Positions 45,210 to 54,919 are shown, counted from the first letter of the stretch. The stretch is DNA of 59,449 nt from an uncultured Bacillota bacterium (GCA_902493275.1 CABUOQ010000007.1:1-59449); one strand, 5' to 3'. Translations and numbers: made by a program. Notes: generated from the letters alone by a model not told the origin.

Positions 45210-47054
45210 TTATTTTGTCTCCTCGTCATAAAATGGATATTTATAAGCGTAGTTTTTTTTAGTTATCTGCTGACTTCGTGCAATTGCAAAACTTCCCTTT
45301 GAAATGGAATTAGTAATAGTGGAGCCCGCGGCAATATAACTATGGTCTTCAATTGTTATAGGGGCGATAAGATTTACATTGCATCCAATGAAAGATTTAT
45401 CACCAATTATTGTTTTAAATTTATTTTTACCATCATAATTGACGCTGACAACCCCACATCCAATATTGCAATCATTACCTATTTTACAATCGCCAAGATA
45501 TGTTAAATGAGATACTTTAGTTCTATTTCCGATCATGCTATTTTTTATTTCAACAAAATTACCTATTCTAACATTTTGACCGATATATGAATTATTTCTT
45601 ATATGAGAGTATGGACCAATGGAGGTGTCTTTATCAATTATTGAATTAGATATATTTGAAAATATGATTTTTACATTTTTCTTTATATGACTACTTATTA
45701 AATTATTGCAACCTTCTAAGGTAACATTGTCTTCAAAAGTACAATTCTCATCGATAATATTTTTGTCGTAATCATCTACGTTTAAGTGATTATCGATTAT
45801 TTGAATATAAGTAATTAATCTTTTTTTTATCTCGTTAATCACATTAACATCTTGATGACAGATAAAGACTCTTAAATATTTTTCTGTTCCTGAGCGATGT
45901 AATACTAAAGATAAATCGTTTTTATATAATTCTTTATAATGCTGCAATAAATCTTTAATTTTAGGATGAGTAATTATATTAGTTCTGCTCTTAACTAGTA
46001 AATTTAATGTTTCAGAAGGAAATTTTTTATATCCCTTAAGCGCATTATCAAGAGAGTATTTATTGAATATATTTATAAGTAAAATAGCATTTAAAAGGCC
46101 ATCTCCAGTTGGTAAGTAATTATAATTTATAATATGTCCAGAATCTTCACCACCAAGTGATAAATTATTATTTATTATTGATGTTAAAATATTTGAATCA
46201 CCTACATCGCTTAAGATAATTTTATAACCTAAATCTTCTAGACATTTTTGACTTCCTAAATTAGAAAAAGTTGTTAACACTATAGAGTTATTTATATTAT
46301 TTAAATACTTAGCAAAAATATATATTAAACTATCTCCAGTAAAAATTTCATTATTATAAGATAGAATAATTCTATCGCCATCACCATCAAAAGCAAATCC
46401 AAAATCATATTTTTTTTCTTTTAAAATCTTTAATAAGCTATCTGGATGAAGACTGCCACAGTTTTTGTTAATATTGGTGCCATTAGGATTTTTATTAATT
46501 ATTAAATTCTCAGGATTAATTTTTTTAACAACATCTTCAATATATGAAGATAAGGCACCATTACTTGCATCAAAGATAACTCTATTGTTTGATGGTGTTA
46601 TATTAGACAATAAAAAATCAAAATATTTTTGACGTAATTCATTGTTTAGAATTATCTTTCTTTGCTTTTTACTGGTTATTTCAATTTTATCGATTTTATC
46701 TTCAAGGAGTGTGATTTCATTTTGATTTAGCTTAAATCCATTTTTAAAGATTTTTATTCCATTATATTCGCTAGGATTATGTGAAGAAGTTATCATAATG
46801 CCTAGACAATTTTCGACTAATGACAAATAACAAATTCCGGGTGTAGAAATTTCTTGAACACTTATTATTTCTTTTAATGGTAGGTAATCTGTTAGAGTTT
46901 GCTCAATAATCGGAGAAGAAATTCGACTATCTCTACCAATAATTATTTTTTTGATATTGAATACATCAAGACTCAGAGCAATTTTTTTGATAAGATTGAG
47001 CTTATCATCATCAAATATAAATCTAATTCCATCGGTTCCAAAATATTTATTCAT
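45210..47054 (-). CDS. glmM: Fusion of phosphoglucosamine mutase (GlmM) with the GlmU acetyltransferase domain
   Basis: A 614-residue open frame that joins two enzymes. Residues 1 to about 420 are GlmM: FGTDGIRF at the start, phosphoserine loop SSHNPSEYNGIK, metal loop DGDGDR, sugar-binding GGEDSGH, and phosphate-binding RSGTEKYLRV at about 387. From about 433 to the end is the left-handed beta-helix of GlmU: IGPYSHIR (R486), NFVEIK (K504), HLTYLGD (H516, Y519), NIGCG, VNYDGKNKFKTIIGD, LIAP and IAAGSTIT. These match the GlmU acetyl-CoA and GlcN-1-P residues that I recall (E. coli R333, K351, H363, Y366). The uridylyltransferase half of GlmU is absent. Predicted reactions: GlcN-6-P to GlcN-1-P to GlcNAc-1-P. 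It is directly upstream of glmS. The start has no good Shine-Dalgarno. Confidence 0.93.
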   Translation of the reverse strand: MNKYFGTDGIRFIFDDDKLNLIKKIALSLDVFNIKKIIIGRDSRISSPIIEQTLTDYLPLKEIISVQEISTPGICYLSLVENCLGIMITSSHNPSEYNGIKIFKNGFKLNQNEITLLEDKIDKIEITSKKQRKIILNNELRQKYFDFLLSNITPSNNRVIFDASNGALSSYIEDVVKKINPENLIINKNPNGTNINKNCGSLHPDSLLKILKEKKYDFGFAFDGDGDRIILSYNNEIFTGDSLIYIFAKYLNNINNSIVLTTFSNLGSQKCLEDLGYKIILSDVGDSNILTSIINNNLSLGGEDSGHIINYNYLPTGDGLLNAILLINIFNKYSLDNALKGYKKFPSETLNLLVKSRTNIITHPKIKDLLQHYKELYKNDLSLVLHRSGTEKYLRVFICHQDVNVINEIKKRLITYIQIIDNHLNVDDYDKNIIDENCTFEDNVTLEGCNNLISSHIKKNVKIIFSNISNSIIDKDTSIGPYSHIRNNSYIGQNVRIGNFVEIKNSMIGNRTKVSHLTYLGDCKIGNDCNIGCGVVSVNYDGKNKFKTIIGDKSFIGCNVNLIAPITIEDHSYIAAGSTITNSISKGSFAIARSQQITKKNYAYKYPFYDEETK

Positions 47055-47116
47055 AGGCTTTTATCACAATAATATATATGTTAAATGATATTAAAATGTG
47101 CCAATAAAAATAAAAA

Positions 47117-47147
47117 GCAAAAAAAATAAGACACATGGTCTTATTTT
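47117..47147 (-). terminator. Terminator of the 47171-47776 gene
   Basis: AAAATAAGAC (47123-47132) and GTCTTATTTT (47138-47147) form a perfect 10-bp stem with a long T run on the minus strand. It separates this gene from the amino-sugar operon. Confidence 0.85.
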
Positions 47148-47170
47148 ATAAAGATAATCTTAATATGGAT

Positions 47171-47776
47171 TTATTTAGCTTTTTTAGCCCTTAATACAAT
47201 TGAAATTAAACTTGGAACAACTAATACTAATACAGTGACTAATAAGCAAGGTAATAAGCAATACCAATAAGTAAATAACTCATACAGCACACCGCTAATC
47301 ATTAATAATAAACCAGAACAAACCAAAGATGCGCCAACAGTATCATTAACCTTATTTACAAGTTTAGATAAGAAAATCATCACTAATCCGATGACAAATC
47401 CACCTAAGAAGAAGTAAGGAATTTCAATAGTGCTACCGGATGAATAATCATTATATTCAAGAATGACAGATAACCAAGTATAGAGAATAGTAATGACAGT
47501 AATTATTCCCATAATTGTATTCTTTAATGTTGTAAAAGGAACCTCACTATTTGATTTTTTATGTTCAATGGAAGAAACAACATCTTGAGTTGTAAAGATA
47601 ATTGCAATCGCTTCAACGATTAGAACATATTTAATAGGTTCGAAACTATTTCTTAATGCATTGACTGTTAAGTCTAAACCAAATACTGGATAATTTTTAT
47701 CAATGACAGCGATTACGATAATTGCTGCGATTAATGAAAGAGTATTGGCAACTAAATAATAAATTGATTTTCTCAT
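47171..47776 (-). CDS. Multi-pass membrane protein of unknown function
   Basis: A 201-residue protein with about six hydrophobic segments and a basic C-terminus (RAKKAK). No family recognised. AAAGGAG lies 6 bases before the ATG, so the start is secure. It is followed by a strong terminator. The 15-base near-palindrome TTAACTTAAAGTTAA at 47844-47858, about 70 bases upstream, could be an operator. Confidence 0.7.
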   Translation of the reverse strand: MRKSIYYLVANTLSLIAAIIVIAVIDKNYPVFGLDLTVNALRNSFEPIKYVLIVEAIAIIFTTQDVVSSIEHKKSNSEVPFTTLKNTIMGIITVITILYTWLSVILEYNDYSSGSTIEIPYFFLGGFVIGLVMIFLSKLVNKVNDTVGASLVCSGLLLMISGVLYELFTYWYCLLPCLLVTVLVLVVPSLISIVLRAKKAK

Positions 47777-47979
47777 AATAACTCCTTTTGCATGAAATAA
47801 TTAATTAAATAATTAATCACTTTCACCAAACACTACAATGATATTAACTTAAAGTTAAAAAAAATACAACAATCTACTTTAAGTTTTTAATATGTTTTTT
47901 TAAAAAATAAAAAAAAGCATGAATTAAATTATAAAAATTTGTTTTTTTGGCAAGATAACAAATATTTTTTACTATTAGG

Positions 47980-48429
47980 TCAACTTAATATTAGTTTTAT
48001 TAAAATATAATTGGTAAATAGTAGAACTAAGATATTTATTATAACTAGATAAATAATGTTTTTCTTTTTTAAAGATATTGCTAAAAAATAGCAATGAATA
48101 ATTATCAATAATAAAACATCGATAATAGCTAATAATAAATTTTCAAATGCAAGAATTAAAGGTAATAATATAACGCTTAAAAAAATACTTAAGACATATA
48201 AAGATTTAATCACTTCATTTTTAAAATTGATTTGATATAAATAATTCCATGTTCCTAAGACAATTAAATATAAACTAGCTCCGATTAACAAAATGAAATT
48301 AGAAAGTTTTAAATTTTCATTTATTTCTTTTAATGTTGATAATTCTTTCTTGAAAATTATAATTTCTAGTAATCCTAAAACAAATGGAAAAAATACTAAA
48401 AGCTTCTGGATTAGTTTATTTTTATTCAT
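47980..48429 (-). CDS. Small multi-pass membrane protein of unknown function
   Basis: A 149-residue, very hydrophobic protein with four or five membrane segments (first at about 8-26) and KELSTLKEINENLKL as the only polar stretch of note. No Shine-Dalgarno is visible before the ATG, and the region is extremely A/T-rich, so the call rests on the uninterrupted frame and topology. Confidence 0.5.
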   Translation of the reverse strand: MNKNKLIQKLLVFFPFVLGLLEIIIFKKELSTLKEINENLKLSNFILLIGASLYLIVLGTWNYLYQINFKNEVIKSLYVLSIFLSVILLPLILAFENLLLAIIDVLLLIIIHCYFLAISLKKKNIIYLVIINILVLLFTNYILIKLILS

Positions 48430-48497
48430 AAATATATTATGTGAATGAAAATAAAAAAATATTAAAAATTATTTTTACACGATGTTAAATTATTTTC

Positions 48498-48526
48498 TTG
48501 CATTGTTTTAGTCAAAAATTTATTAT
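48498..48526 (+). promoter_or_regulatory. Promoter of the lipoprotein operon
   Basis: TTGCAT (48498-48503), 17-base spacer, TATTAT (48521-48526), 30 bases before the first lipoprotein start. Confidence 0.6.
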
Positions 48527-48555
48527 TTATATTAAATAAAAGGGGGATGAAAATT

Positions 48556-51105
48556 GTGAATAAAAAGAAACTGGGTTTATTTTTCTGTTCAATTTTTACA
48601 CTTATAAATATTTATGGATGTAATAATGCCAATTCCAGCGTTAATAATTCATCTCATCAAGAAATATCACAAAGCAGTAGTCAAGAAGATATCCATATCC
48701 AAAGGATCACAATTACAACACAAGTAAAAAAACTTCGTGTAGGTAAAACATTGCTTCTTGAATATGAGGCATATCCAAGTAATCATATAGATACTATCAA
48801 CTTTGCCTCTAATAATGAAGAATGTGCATCAATTGATGAAAATGGCTTAATAACCGCGTTAAAAAAGGGAACAGTTACATTTACTTTGTCTACAAATGGC
48901 ATTGAACTTGCTCGATTTGAATTAGAAATTATTGCAGAAGAAGCGCAAATATTAAATTTATACGCTAGTCGTGAAGAAATTAATGTTGGAGAAAGTTTGC
49001 TATTAGAACCAATAGTAACACCAGAGGATTGCTTTTATGAATCAATAGAGTATTTTTCTAGCGATGATAAAGTCCTAAGCGTTGACGAACAAGGTTTAAT
49101 TACAGGTGTTTCTGAAGGTAAAGCAACCATTACTGGAAGAATAAAAAAAGATGATGGTAATTATTTAAGTGATGATATTGAAATAATAGTTCGTCAAGTA
49201 AAGGCTAATAAAATTATTATTTTAAATAAGATAAATAGTCTTTATGTTGGACAAAAATATAATCTAGAATATAACGTTTTGCCAGAGAATACATTTGATA
49301 AAAGTGTAAGTTTTATAAGCAGTGATGAAAATGCGATATCAATTGATGAAAATGGCGTATTATCCGCGAAAAAAGTGGCTAATAATGTTCTTATTCAAGT
49401 GGTTTCTAAAGTAGATGCATCTATTTTTGATAGTTTTAGTGTCAACATTATTTCAAGTTATGATCGCCATCAAAATGATTTAAATATTAAATTAGATGAA
49501 TCTTTATTAAAAGAAAAACTTTATACTAAAAAAGTTAATTTTAATTATTCTAATAAAAAAGCCACTAGTGAGATTAAAATAGAAAAAGAAACAGATTTTT
49601 TCTCTAATCCATTTAATGTAACCAAACAAAAAAAGACAACAATAGAATCAGAATCAACCATTATTTCTTCCACTAGTCAATATCGTGGATATAATGATGA
49701 TGAATCTAAATTTTACATTGTCAATTTTGATGAAGATCATCAAAAAAATACAGGTATTATAGAAACTGAAGTCAATTCGACAAATACAGAAGAAGTGTTA
49801 AAAGAACAAGCCTCATTATTTTATGACAATGAAGCAAATACGTATGGTATATCTGGATATGTAAAGTATTTATTATCTTCTGTTCTCCATTTTGGAAGTA
49901 TATCTTCTGAAAATAAATCTATAACCTTATCAGGAAATCAATATACGATCACTGGTGAAGAAGAAAAAAATTCATATGATGGCACTATCTATTGTGAAAA
50001 AACACTAGATTTAACCTTCAATGATGATAATGAAATTACTGAAGTTAATTACAAATCATTTGATTATAATGAAGAGGGCTATTCATTATCTGAACACAAA
50101 GTGATTGACTCAACAAATTTTATAAGTTCTATCATAATTGACATTAACACGGAATATGGAATTAAAAGTAAAAGTAATGATAAGACATATGATCCAGAAA
50201 ACTTCTATTTTAGTGAATTTAGTATTATTCCTAATGAAACATCTTTAAAAGAAAATAGTTATGAATTTGAAGCGGAAAGAAATATTACTTTTAAACTTGA
50301 TGACTATCTTCCTCGAATGGCAAGTGAAAAAAAAGATGCCATAACTATAAAAGAGATTGTCACTTTAGAGGGTGAGAATGTTGTTACTAAAAAAAGTGAT
50401 ATGAGCATAAGAACGTTATCACCAGGTAGAGTAGAAATTATTTTCTCTACCTCCAAAAATGTTACTTATAAAATAGAGATTACGGTTATCGCAGTCACAC
50501 CGACTAGTATTGATCCATTATTTAATGGTTCATATTTTTCAACTACTCCTAAAGAAATGCTAATTGGGGATAGTGCTACTTTATCAGCAAGAGTATTTCC
50601 TCAAGGAGCTTTACAACAATATACTTTAGTAGCCGATAATGACATTGTAAGTATTATAGATAATGGTGATAATACTTATACTATGACGGCTTTAAAAGCG
50701 GGAACAGCAACATTGATTTTTAAAGTAAATGATACTTTGTTAGTAACAAGAAATGTCATCGTAAAAGAACCAGTTTCAATTGAATTAACTGATGAAGAAT
50801 TTGCTGCGACAATAATAAAGGGACCTTATACATCAACTTGTTCTCATAAACATACATTGATATTTAATGCGGATGGCACTGGTACTTTGCAAACTCCATC
50901 CTATAGCGGATATGTATCTTTTGATTGGAAAATAGAAAATTTAACCATTAAGTTTAGTAATATCGTTGATCACAATGAAAAGTATTTCGAACATGTTTTT
51001 GCTATTGGTGCTCAAAAATTAGCTAAAGATAGTGATGGAACAAGCATCGTTATCGCTTATGTTTATTGCGATTATCAAGAAACAAATATTACGTATAAGC
51101 AATAA
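48556..51105 (+). CDS. Large surface lipoprotein with bacterial Ig-like (Big_2) domains
   Basis: An 849-residue lipoprotein. I take the GTG at 48556, since the AAAGGGGG site ends only one base before the ATG at 48547 but sits 10 bases before the GTG. The signal peptide ends in the lipobox IYGC, then a Ser/Asn/Gln-rich linker. Three Big_2-type repeats follow in the first 300 residues; each has VG..LLLE.....P, then a (I/V)DENGLITA-like turn, then G..T. A fourth (about 665-750) has IGDSATLSARVFPQGA and ALKAGTATL. The middle (about 310-600) is a beta-rich region I do not recognise, as is the C-terminal 90 residues. Extracellular adhesion or binding is inferred from domain type. It is first of three lipoprotein genes. 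Confidence 0.8.
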   Translation: MNKKKLGLFFCSIFTLINIYGCNNANSSVNNSSHQEISQSSSQEDIHIQRITITTQVKKLRVGKTLLLEYEAYPSNHIDTINFASNNEECASIDENGLITALKKGTVTFTLSTNGIELARFELEIIAEEAQILNLYASREEINVGESLLLEPIVTPEDCFYESIEYFSSDDKVLSVDEQGLITGVSEGKATITGRIKKDDGNYLSDDIEIIVRQVKANKIIILNKINSLYVGQKYNLEYNVLPENTFDKSVSFISSDENAISIDENGVLSAKKVANNVLIQVVSKVDASIFDSFSVNIISSYDRHQNDLNIKLDESLLKEKLYTKKVNFNYSNKKATSEIKIEKETDFFSNPFNVTKQKKTTIESESTIISSTSQYRGYNDDESKFYIVNFDEDHQKNTGIIETEVNSTNTEEVLKEQASLFYDNEANTYGISGYVKYLLSSVLHFGSISSENKSITLSGNQYTITGEEEKNSYDGTIYCEKTLDLTFNDDNEITEVNYKSFDYNEEGYSLSEHKVIDSTNFISSIIIDINTEYGIKSKSNDKTYDPENFYFSEFSIIPNETSLKENSYEFEAERNITFKLDDYLPRMASEKKDAITIKEIVTLEGENVVTKKSDMSIRTLSPGRVEIIFSTSKNVTYKIEITVIAVTPTSIDPLFNGSYFSTTPKEMLIGDSATLSARVFPQGALQQYTLVADNDIVSIIDNGDNTYTMTALKAGTATLIFKVNDTLLVTRNVIVKEPVSIELTDEEFAATIIKGPYTSTCSHKHTLIFNADGTGTLQTPSYSGYVSFDWKIENLTIKFSNIVDHNEKYFEHVFAIGAQKLAKDSDGTSIVIAYVYCDYQETNITYKQ

Positions 51106-51120
51106 TAGAAAGGAATAAAA

Positions 51121-53607
51121 ATGAAAAGTAAATTAAGAATTTTATCAACTATGCTTTTGACTATAGCATTTTTAAATGGTTGCGATGCTCCAGTTAATAC
51201 TTCTAGTGTCTCTAGTTCAGAAAGCTCTATTAGTGAGAGTCAAAGTCAAGTAGTTACTACTCGTAGATTGGCTGTTAGCAAATTTCCTAAACGCACTTAT
51301 GAAGTTGGTGAAGAATTATCACTCAGTGGATTAGAAGTCAAATTATATACCACTACTAATGGTGAAACTGATGCAGGCAAAGTTATAAAAGATATTATAA
51401 CTGACCCAAGTGAAGGAACAAAATTAACTGAAATAGGATCGATAGTGATTAATGTCACCTGTTCTGATCCAGAAGTTTTAGGTACAACATTTACGATAAC
51501 GGTAAATGATAATGCGACAGTTGATCAAGTTAGTAAGAAACTCACCGTAACTGCTTTACCAAATAAAACGGAATATTATCAGGGTGAAAAATTTGATTCG
51601 ACTGGTCTTTTAATCACGATATCAACTATTTTAAATGGGGAGATAATCTCAGTTGATGCAACTACCGATTATGTTTTATCTACTAAAGATGGTGAAGTGT
51701 TAAGTCAATTTCATCCGGCTTTTAAAATTGATGTAACCTCAACTAAAAGTAATATTGAAGGCACATCTTTTACTATATATGTTGAGGAATCTGAGCAGAC
51801 TGATCCAACACTTCCAAGTGCAATTGATGTTTTTTCATATTTAAGAAATAGTAGAAATTATACCTTTGAAGTAACAGATTCATTCCGCCAATGCACAAAT
51901 AAATTATATTTCGATGAAAAATCATATTATTTTGAATCAAGTAAATCATATTATGGGGGATATGGATTTGCTGAAGCTAATAATAAAGTGTTCAAATTTA
52001 CTTATGTTGATGGTGTAGTATCACCAGATATTCAATATCGTAATGGAACGACGCCAGTAACTTCTTTATACTCTGGTGAAGCATTTAAATCTTTTGCTAA
52101 TATGTCTTTAGATAATTTGCCAACGGAAATTGTTACAGGTAATTCATATCGTCTTGATTTACAAACTAATCAAGATAACGTGGTTAATTTTATTAACATG
52201 ATGAATTATGGCGATGTAGTTTCTTTTAAAGATGTTCAATCTGTAATGATTAGTGTGACTGGTGAACATTCTATAAGAATTAAAATGAAAGTCGATTTTT
52301 CTTATTCAGGTGTTAAGACAATACTTGGAGAAATTAAAGATGTTGAATCCACTACCAGTAATAAAGTTATAAATACTTATCTTAGTAATGGCGGTGGATG
52401 CAAAATACTTGATGCAATTCCAGATAAATTTAAAAAATTAATCGAACAAGTTCAAAAGTCTAAGAATTATACTTTTACAGTTAAACATTTAGGAATGGAA
52501 AATAAAGTTAAAAACGATTTTGTTGATCGTTATATTGAAAATGCCTGCTATAGTGAAGACCATTTAGATAGTGATAATTCCATCGGTTATGCGGCGTTTG
52601 ATGATACTATTTTCTCTTATACCATAATTAATGGACAAGTTGTTGCAGGAGACTATGTCTATGATATGTTTGGAAATAACTATGGCTCAATTTATGAATC
52701 AATTAATTCTTTTAGCGATTTAGATATCTTTGCTTTAGATACAACTGTAGATGGTGAAAAATTAATTGTTAATGATGATATTAATAAAAATGTAATATGT
52801 TTAAATACTACTAGAAGTTCATTGAGAAATAATGAATCTTTACTCGACAAAATATACTTTGAATATATAGATGAAGTTTCTTTAAAAGTTGTCGTTGATT
52901 TTGGTGAATATGGTAAAGCTGAAGGAATTATAACTGATATAAACACAACCACTATTCCTGAAATTACCGCCTTTTTAGAAGCTGGACATGGACCTTTATA
53001 TAATGCTGCACGTGAACATCTTTCTGATATTGTTTTAAATATGAGAACAAATTATAATTATACTGAGGATTTAGGATATACTTCTTCGCAAGAGCATATC
53101 GGTAAAATATATTATCTTTCCAATTGCGTTTATATCGATTATGAATTAAATGGCTATGAAGATTATGGATTTATCGATTATAATGGTTCAATATATAATT
53201 TCACAACCACGGAAGTAAATAATAATAAGACTCTAGTTTTAGGTGATGTGGCTAAAGAAAATGCTTCTTTGAAGAATACGAATATGTTCCCTGCTAATAG
53301 CTTAAGCATTTTTGAAGCAATAGATAGTTTGGAATTTAGCATTGTAAACGGATATTTTACTACAACAGATGATTTAATTACTGGTGAAGTTTGTGATTAT
53401 ATGAATATGTCAGACTATAAAGATACATATGAACCTTATGGGGCTGGGTTCGGGTTAGAGTATAATGAAGCAAATCCATCTGAATCAATCTTGAGTTTAA
53501 TCTACTTTGTGACTTTAAGTGATGGATCTTACGCTCGAATTGAAAACAACTATTCATCGTTTAACACAGTTTCATTATCGTTCGTCGAAGAATTTTTAAA
53601 TAAGTGA
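51121..53607 (+). CDS. Large surface lipoprotein with Ig-like start and three copies of a ~200-residue domain
   Basis: An 828-residue lipoprotein: signal peptide with lipobox LNGC at about residue 21, a Ser-rich linker, then two Ig-like (Big_3-type) units at about 45-230, with YEVGEELSLSGLEV and YYQGEKFDSTGLLI as the matching starts. The rest is three tandem units of almost equal length (about 230-430, 430-629, 629-828). Each begins S.NYTF-like, has G(Y/F)A...(I/V)F.(F/Y)T in its first third, and all but the last end in a D...T......FL..GG-like segment. The same unit occurs twice in the next gene. I do not recognise the unit. AAAGGAA precedes the ATG, 15 bases after the previous stop. Confidence 0.8.
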   Translation: MKSKLRILSTMLLTIAFLNGCDAPVNTSSVSSSESSISESQSQVVTTRRLAVSKFPKRTYEVGEELSLSGLEVKLYTTTNGETDAGKVIKDIITDPSEGTKLTEIGSIVINVTCSDPEVLGTTFTITVNDNATVDQVSKKLTVTALPNKTEYYQGEKFDSTGLLITISTILNGEIISVDATTDYVLSTKDGEVLSQFHPAFKIDVTSTKSNIEGTSFTIYVEESEQTDPTLPSAIDVFSYLRNSRNYTFEVTDSFRQCTNKLYFDEKSYYFESSKSYYGGYGFAEANNKVFKFTYVDGVVSPDIQYRNGTTPVTSLYSGEAFKSFANMSLDNLPTEIVTGNSYRLDLQTNQDNVVNFINMMNYGDVVSFKDVQSVMISVTGEHSIRIKMKVDFSYSGVKTILGEIKDVESTTSNKVINTYLSNGGGCKILDAIPDKFKKLIEQVQKSKNYTFTVKHLGMENKVKNDFVDRYIENACYSEDHLDSDNSIGYAAFDDTIFSYTIINGQVVAGDYVYDMFGNNYGSIYESINSFSDLDIFALDTTVDGEKLIVNDDINKNVICLNTTRSSLRNNESLLDKIYFEYIDEVSLKVVVDFGEYGKAEGIITDINTTTIPEITAFLEAGHGPLYNAAREHLSDIVLNMRTNYNYTEDLGYTSSQEHIGKIYYLSNCVYIDYELNGYEDYGFIDYNGSIYNFTTTEVNNNKTLVLGDVAKENASLKNTNMFPANSLSIFEAIDSLEFSIVNGYFTTTDDLITGEVCDYMNMSDYKDTYEPYGAGFGLEYNEANPSESILSLIYFVTLSDGSYARIENNYSSFNTVSLSFVEEFLNK

Positions 53608-53617
53608 GGTAAAGTTC

Positions 53618-54874
53618 ATGATTAAAAAAAATTTGTTATTTGTTTTAAGTTTAGCTTTATGCTTTTCTTGTAATAAGCAAATAACTTCGTCCTTATCTTC
53701 TGTTTCACAATCGACTCTGCTAGGAAAAGAAGAATTAATTAATGCTTTTGTTAGAAGTGATAATTACACTGTTTCATATGAATTAACAAATAATTCAACA
53801 GTTATCGTTGGTAGCGCTAAATATACTAAAGAAGGTGTTTATACTGTATATACGTATGATGAATATGTTGAAGAAGTAGGATACGCAGAAAATGAAGAAG
53901 GTATATTTAATTTTACCATTTTAGATGATAACACGGTTAAAGCTACTTCGGTATTATTTGGCGATGAAAAAGGCAATGCGTTACATAATCTATTTACTAA
54001 TCATTATGTTCCATCATTGAATATGGTAGATTTGGAATCTATGGATTTAGCGGATGTTAAACCAACTGATTTTATAGTTTTGCTTTCTATTTGTGGAATT
54101 GATTATAGCAAATATAGCATCAGTTCATTTTCACTAGAACAAGAACAAACTAATTTAGTTTATAGGTTTGGAATTCATAATTTAGGATATTTAACGGTAA
54201 CATTAAGTGATCTAAATAATACTATCATTGCTGATTTAAAAGAATACATAGCGATTGGTGGTAGTTATGATAAAACATCTGAAAAGATTAATTCATTGAT
54301 GTCTTCATATAACTATAAGTGTTATCTTTATGACAATAAAGATGAATTATATGCCATAGAATATTACCATCCAGATTATTATTATACTGAATACGCTTCA
54401 TCTAGCATCCCTAATAGTGGGTTTGTTGGTATCCCATCAGGTCATCAAAATGTTGTTTCAGGTATTTATGCGATTAATGGAAATAAAGATAATTTATCTT
54501 TAGGAGATATGGTAACCATAAAAACAAATGATTTGAGAAAAGAATTTACATTTCCTACTGATTTAGGCATTATCCAAAATTTTTCCTCATTAGAATATTC
54601 TAAAGCTAATGATGCCTATGTGTCTGATGATTTATCAATGGCCTTAGAAATTTGTCAAGCATTTGGTTTAGAAGAATATGTTAATGAACTATATCCATAT
54701 GCTTCGGCTGTTAGATTTATAGAAGATGATACTAATATTAATGATTCGAAAGTATCTATATGGTATATTTTTCAAAACACATCTAATGGTGAAATTGGAA
54801 TATATGAAAAGACATTCACAGAATTTAATTCCGTCAATCTTTCTTTCATAACTGATTTTGTTAATCAATTATAA
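53618..54874 (+). CDS. Surface lipoprotein with two copies of the same ~200-residue domain
   Basis: A 418-residue lipoprotein: signal peptide with lipobox CFSC (Cys at about 18), short Ser-rich linker, then two units (about 34-220 and 220-418) related to those of the preceding protein. SDNYTVSY opens the first and SYNYKCYLY the second; NFTILDDN, DLNNTIIADLKEYIAIGG and the final FTEFNSVNLSFITDFVNQL match positions in the 828-residue protein, whose last residues read SSFNTVSLSFVEEFLNK. It lies 10 bases after that gene, with GAGGTAAAG before the ATG, and ends the operon at a strong terminator. Confidence 0.8.
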   Translation: MIKKNLLFVLSLALCFSCNKQITSSLSSVSQSTLLGKEELINAFVRSDNYTVSYELTNNSTVIVGSAKYTKEGVYTVYTYDEYVEEVGYAENEEGIFNFTILDDNTVKATSVLFGDEKGNALHNLFTNHYVPSLNMVDLESMDLADVKPTDFIVLLSICGIDYSKYSISSFSLEQEQTNLVYRFGIHNLGYLTVTLSDLNNTIIADLKEYIAIGGSYDKTSEKINSLMSSYNYKCYLYDNKDELYAIEYYHPDYYYTEYASSSIPNSGFVGIPSGHQNVVSGIYAINGNKDNLSLGDMVTIKTNDLRKEFTFPTDLGIIQNFSSLEYSKANDAYVSDDLSMALEICQAFGLEEYVNELYPYASAVRFIEDDTNINDSKVSIWYIFQNTSNGEIGIYEKTFTEFNSVNLSFITDFVNQL

Positions 54875-54892
54875 AATTTTAAAAAAATATTT

Positions 54893-54919
54893 AGCATAGC
54901 ATACGGCTATGCTTTTTTT
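54893..54919 (+). terminator. Terminator of the lipoprotein operon
   Basis: AGCATAGC (54893-54900) and GCTATGCT (54906-54913) form a perfect 8-bp stem with T7. Confidence 0.88.

Noticed and set aside
47844..47858. TTAACTTAAAGTTAA as a defined operator
   Set aside because: Only one copy is seen and the region is extremely A/T-rich, so I keep it as a remark, not a feature.
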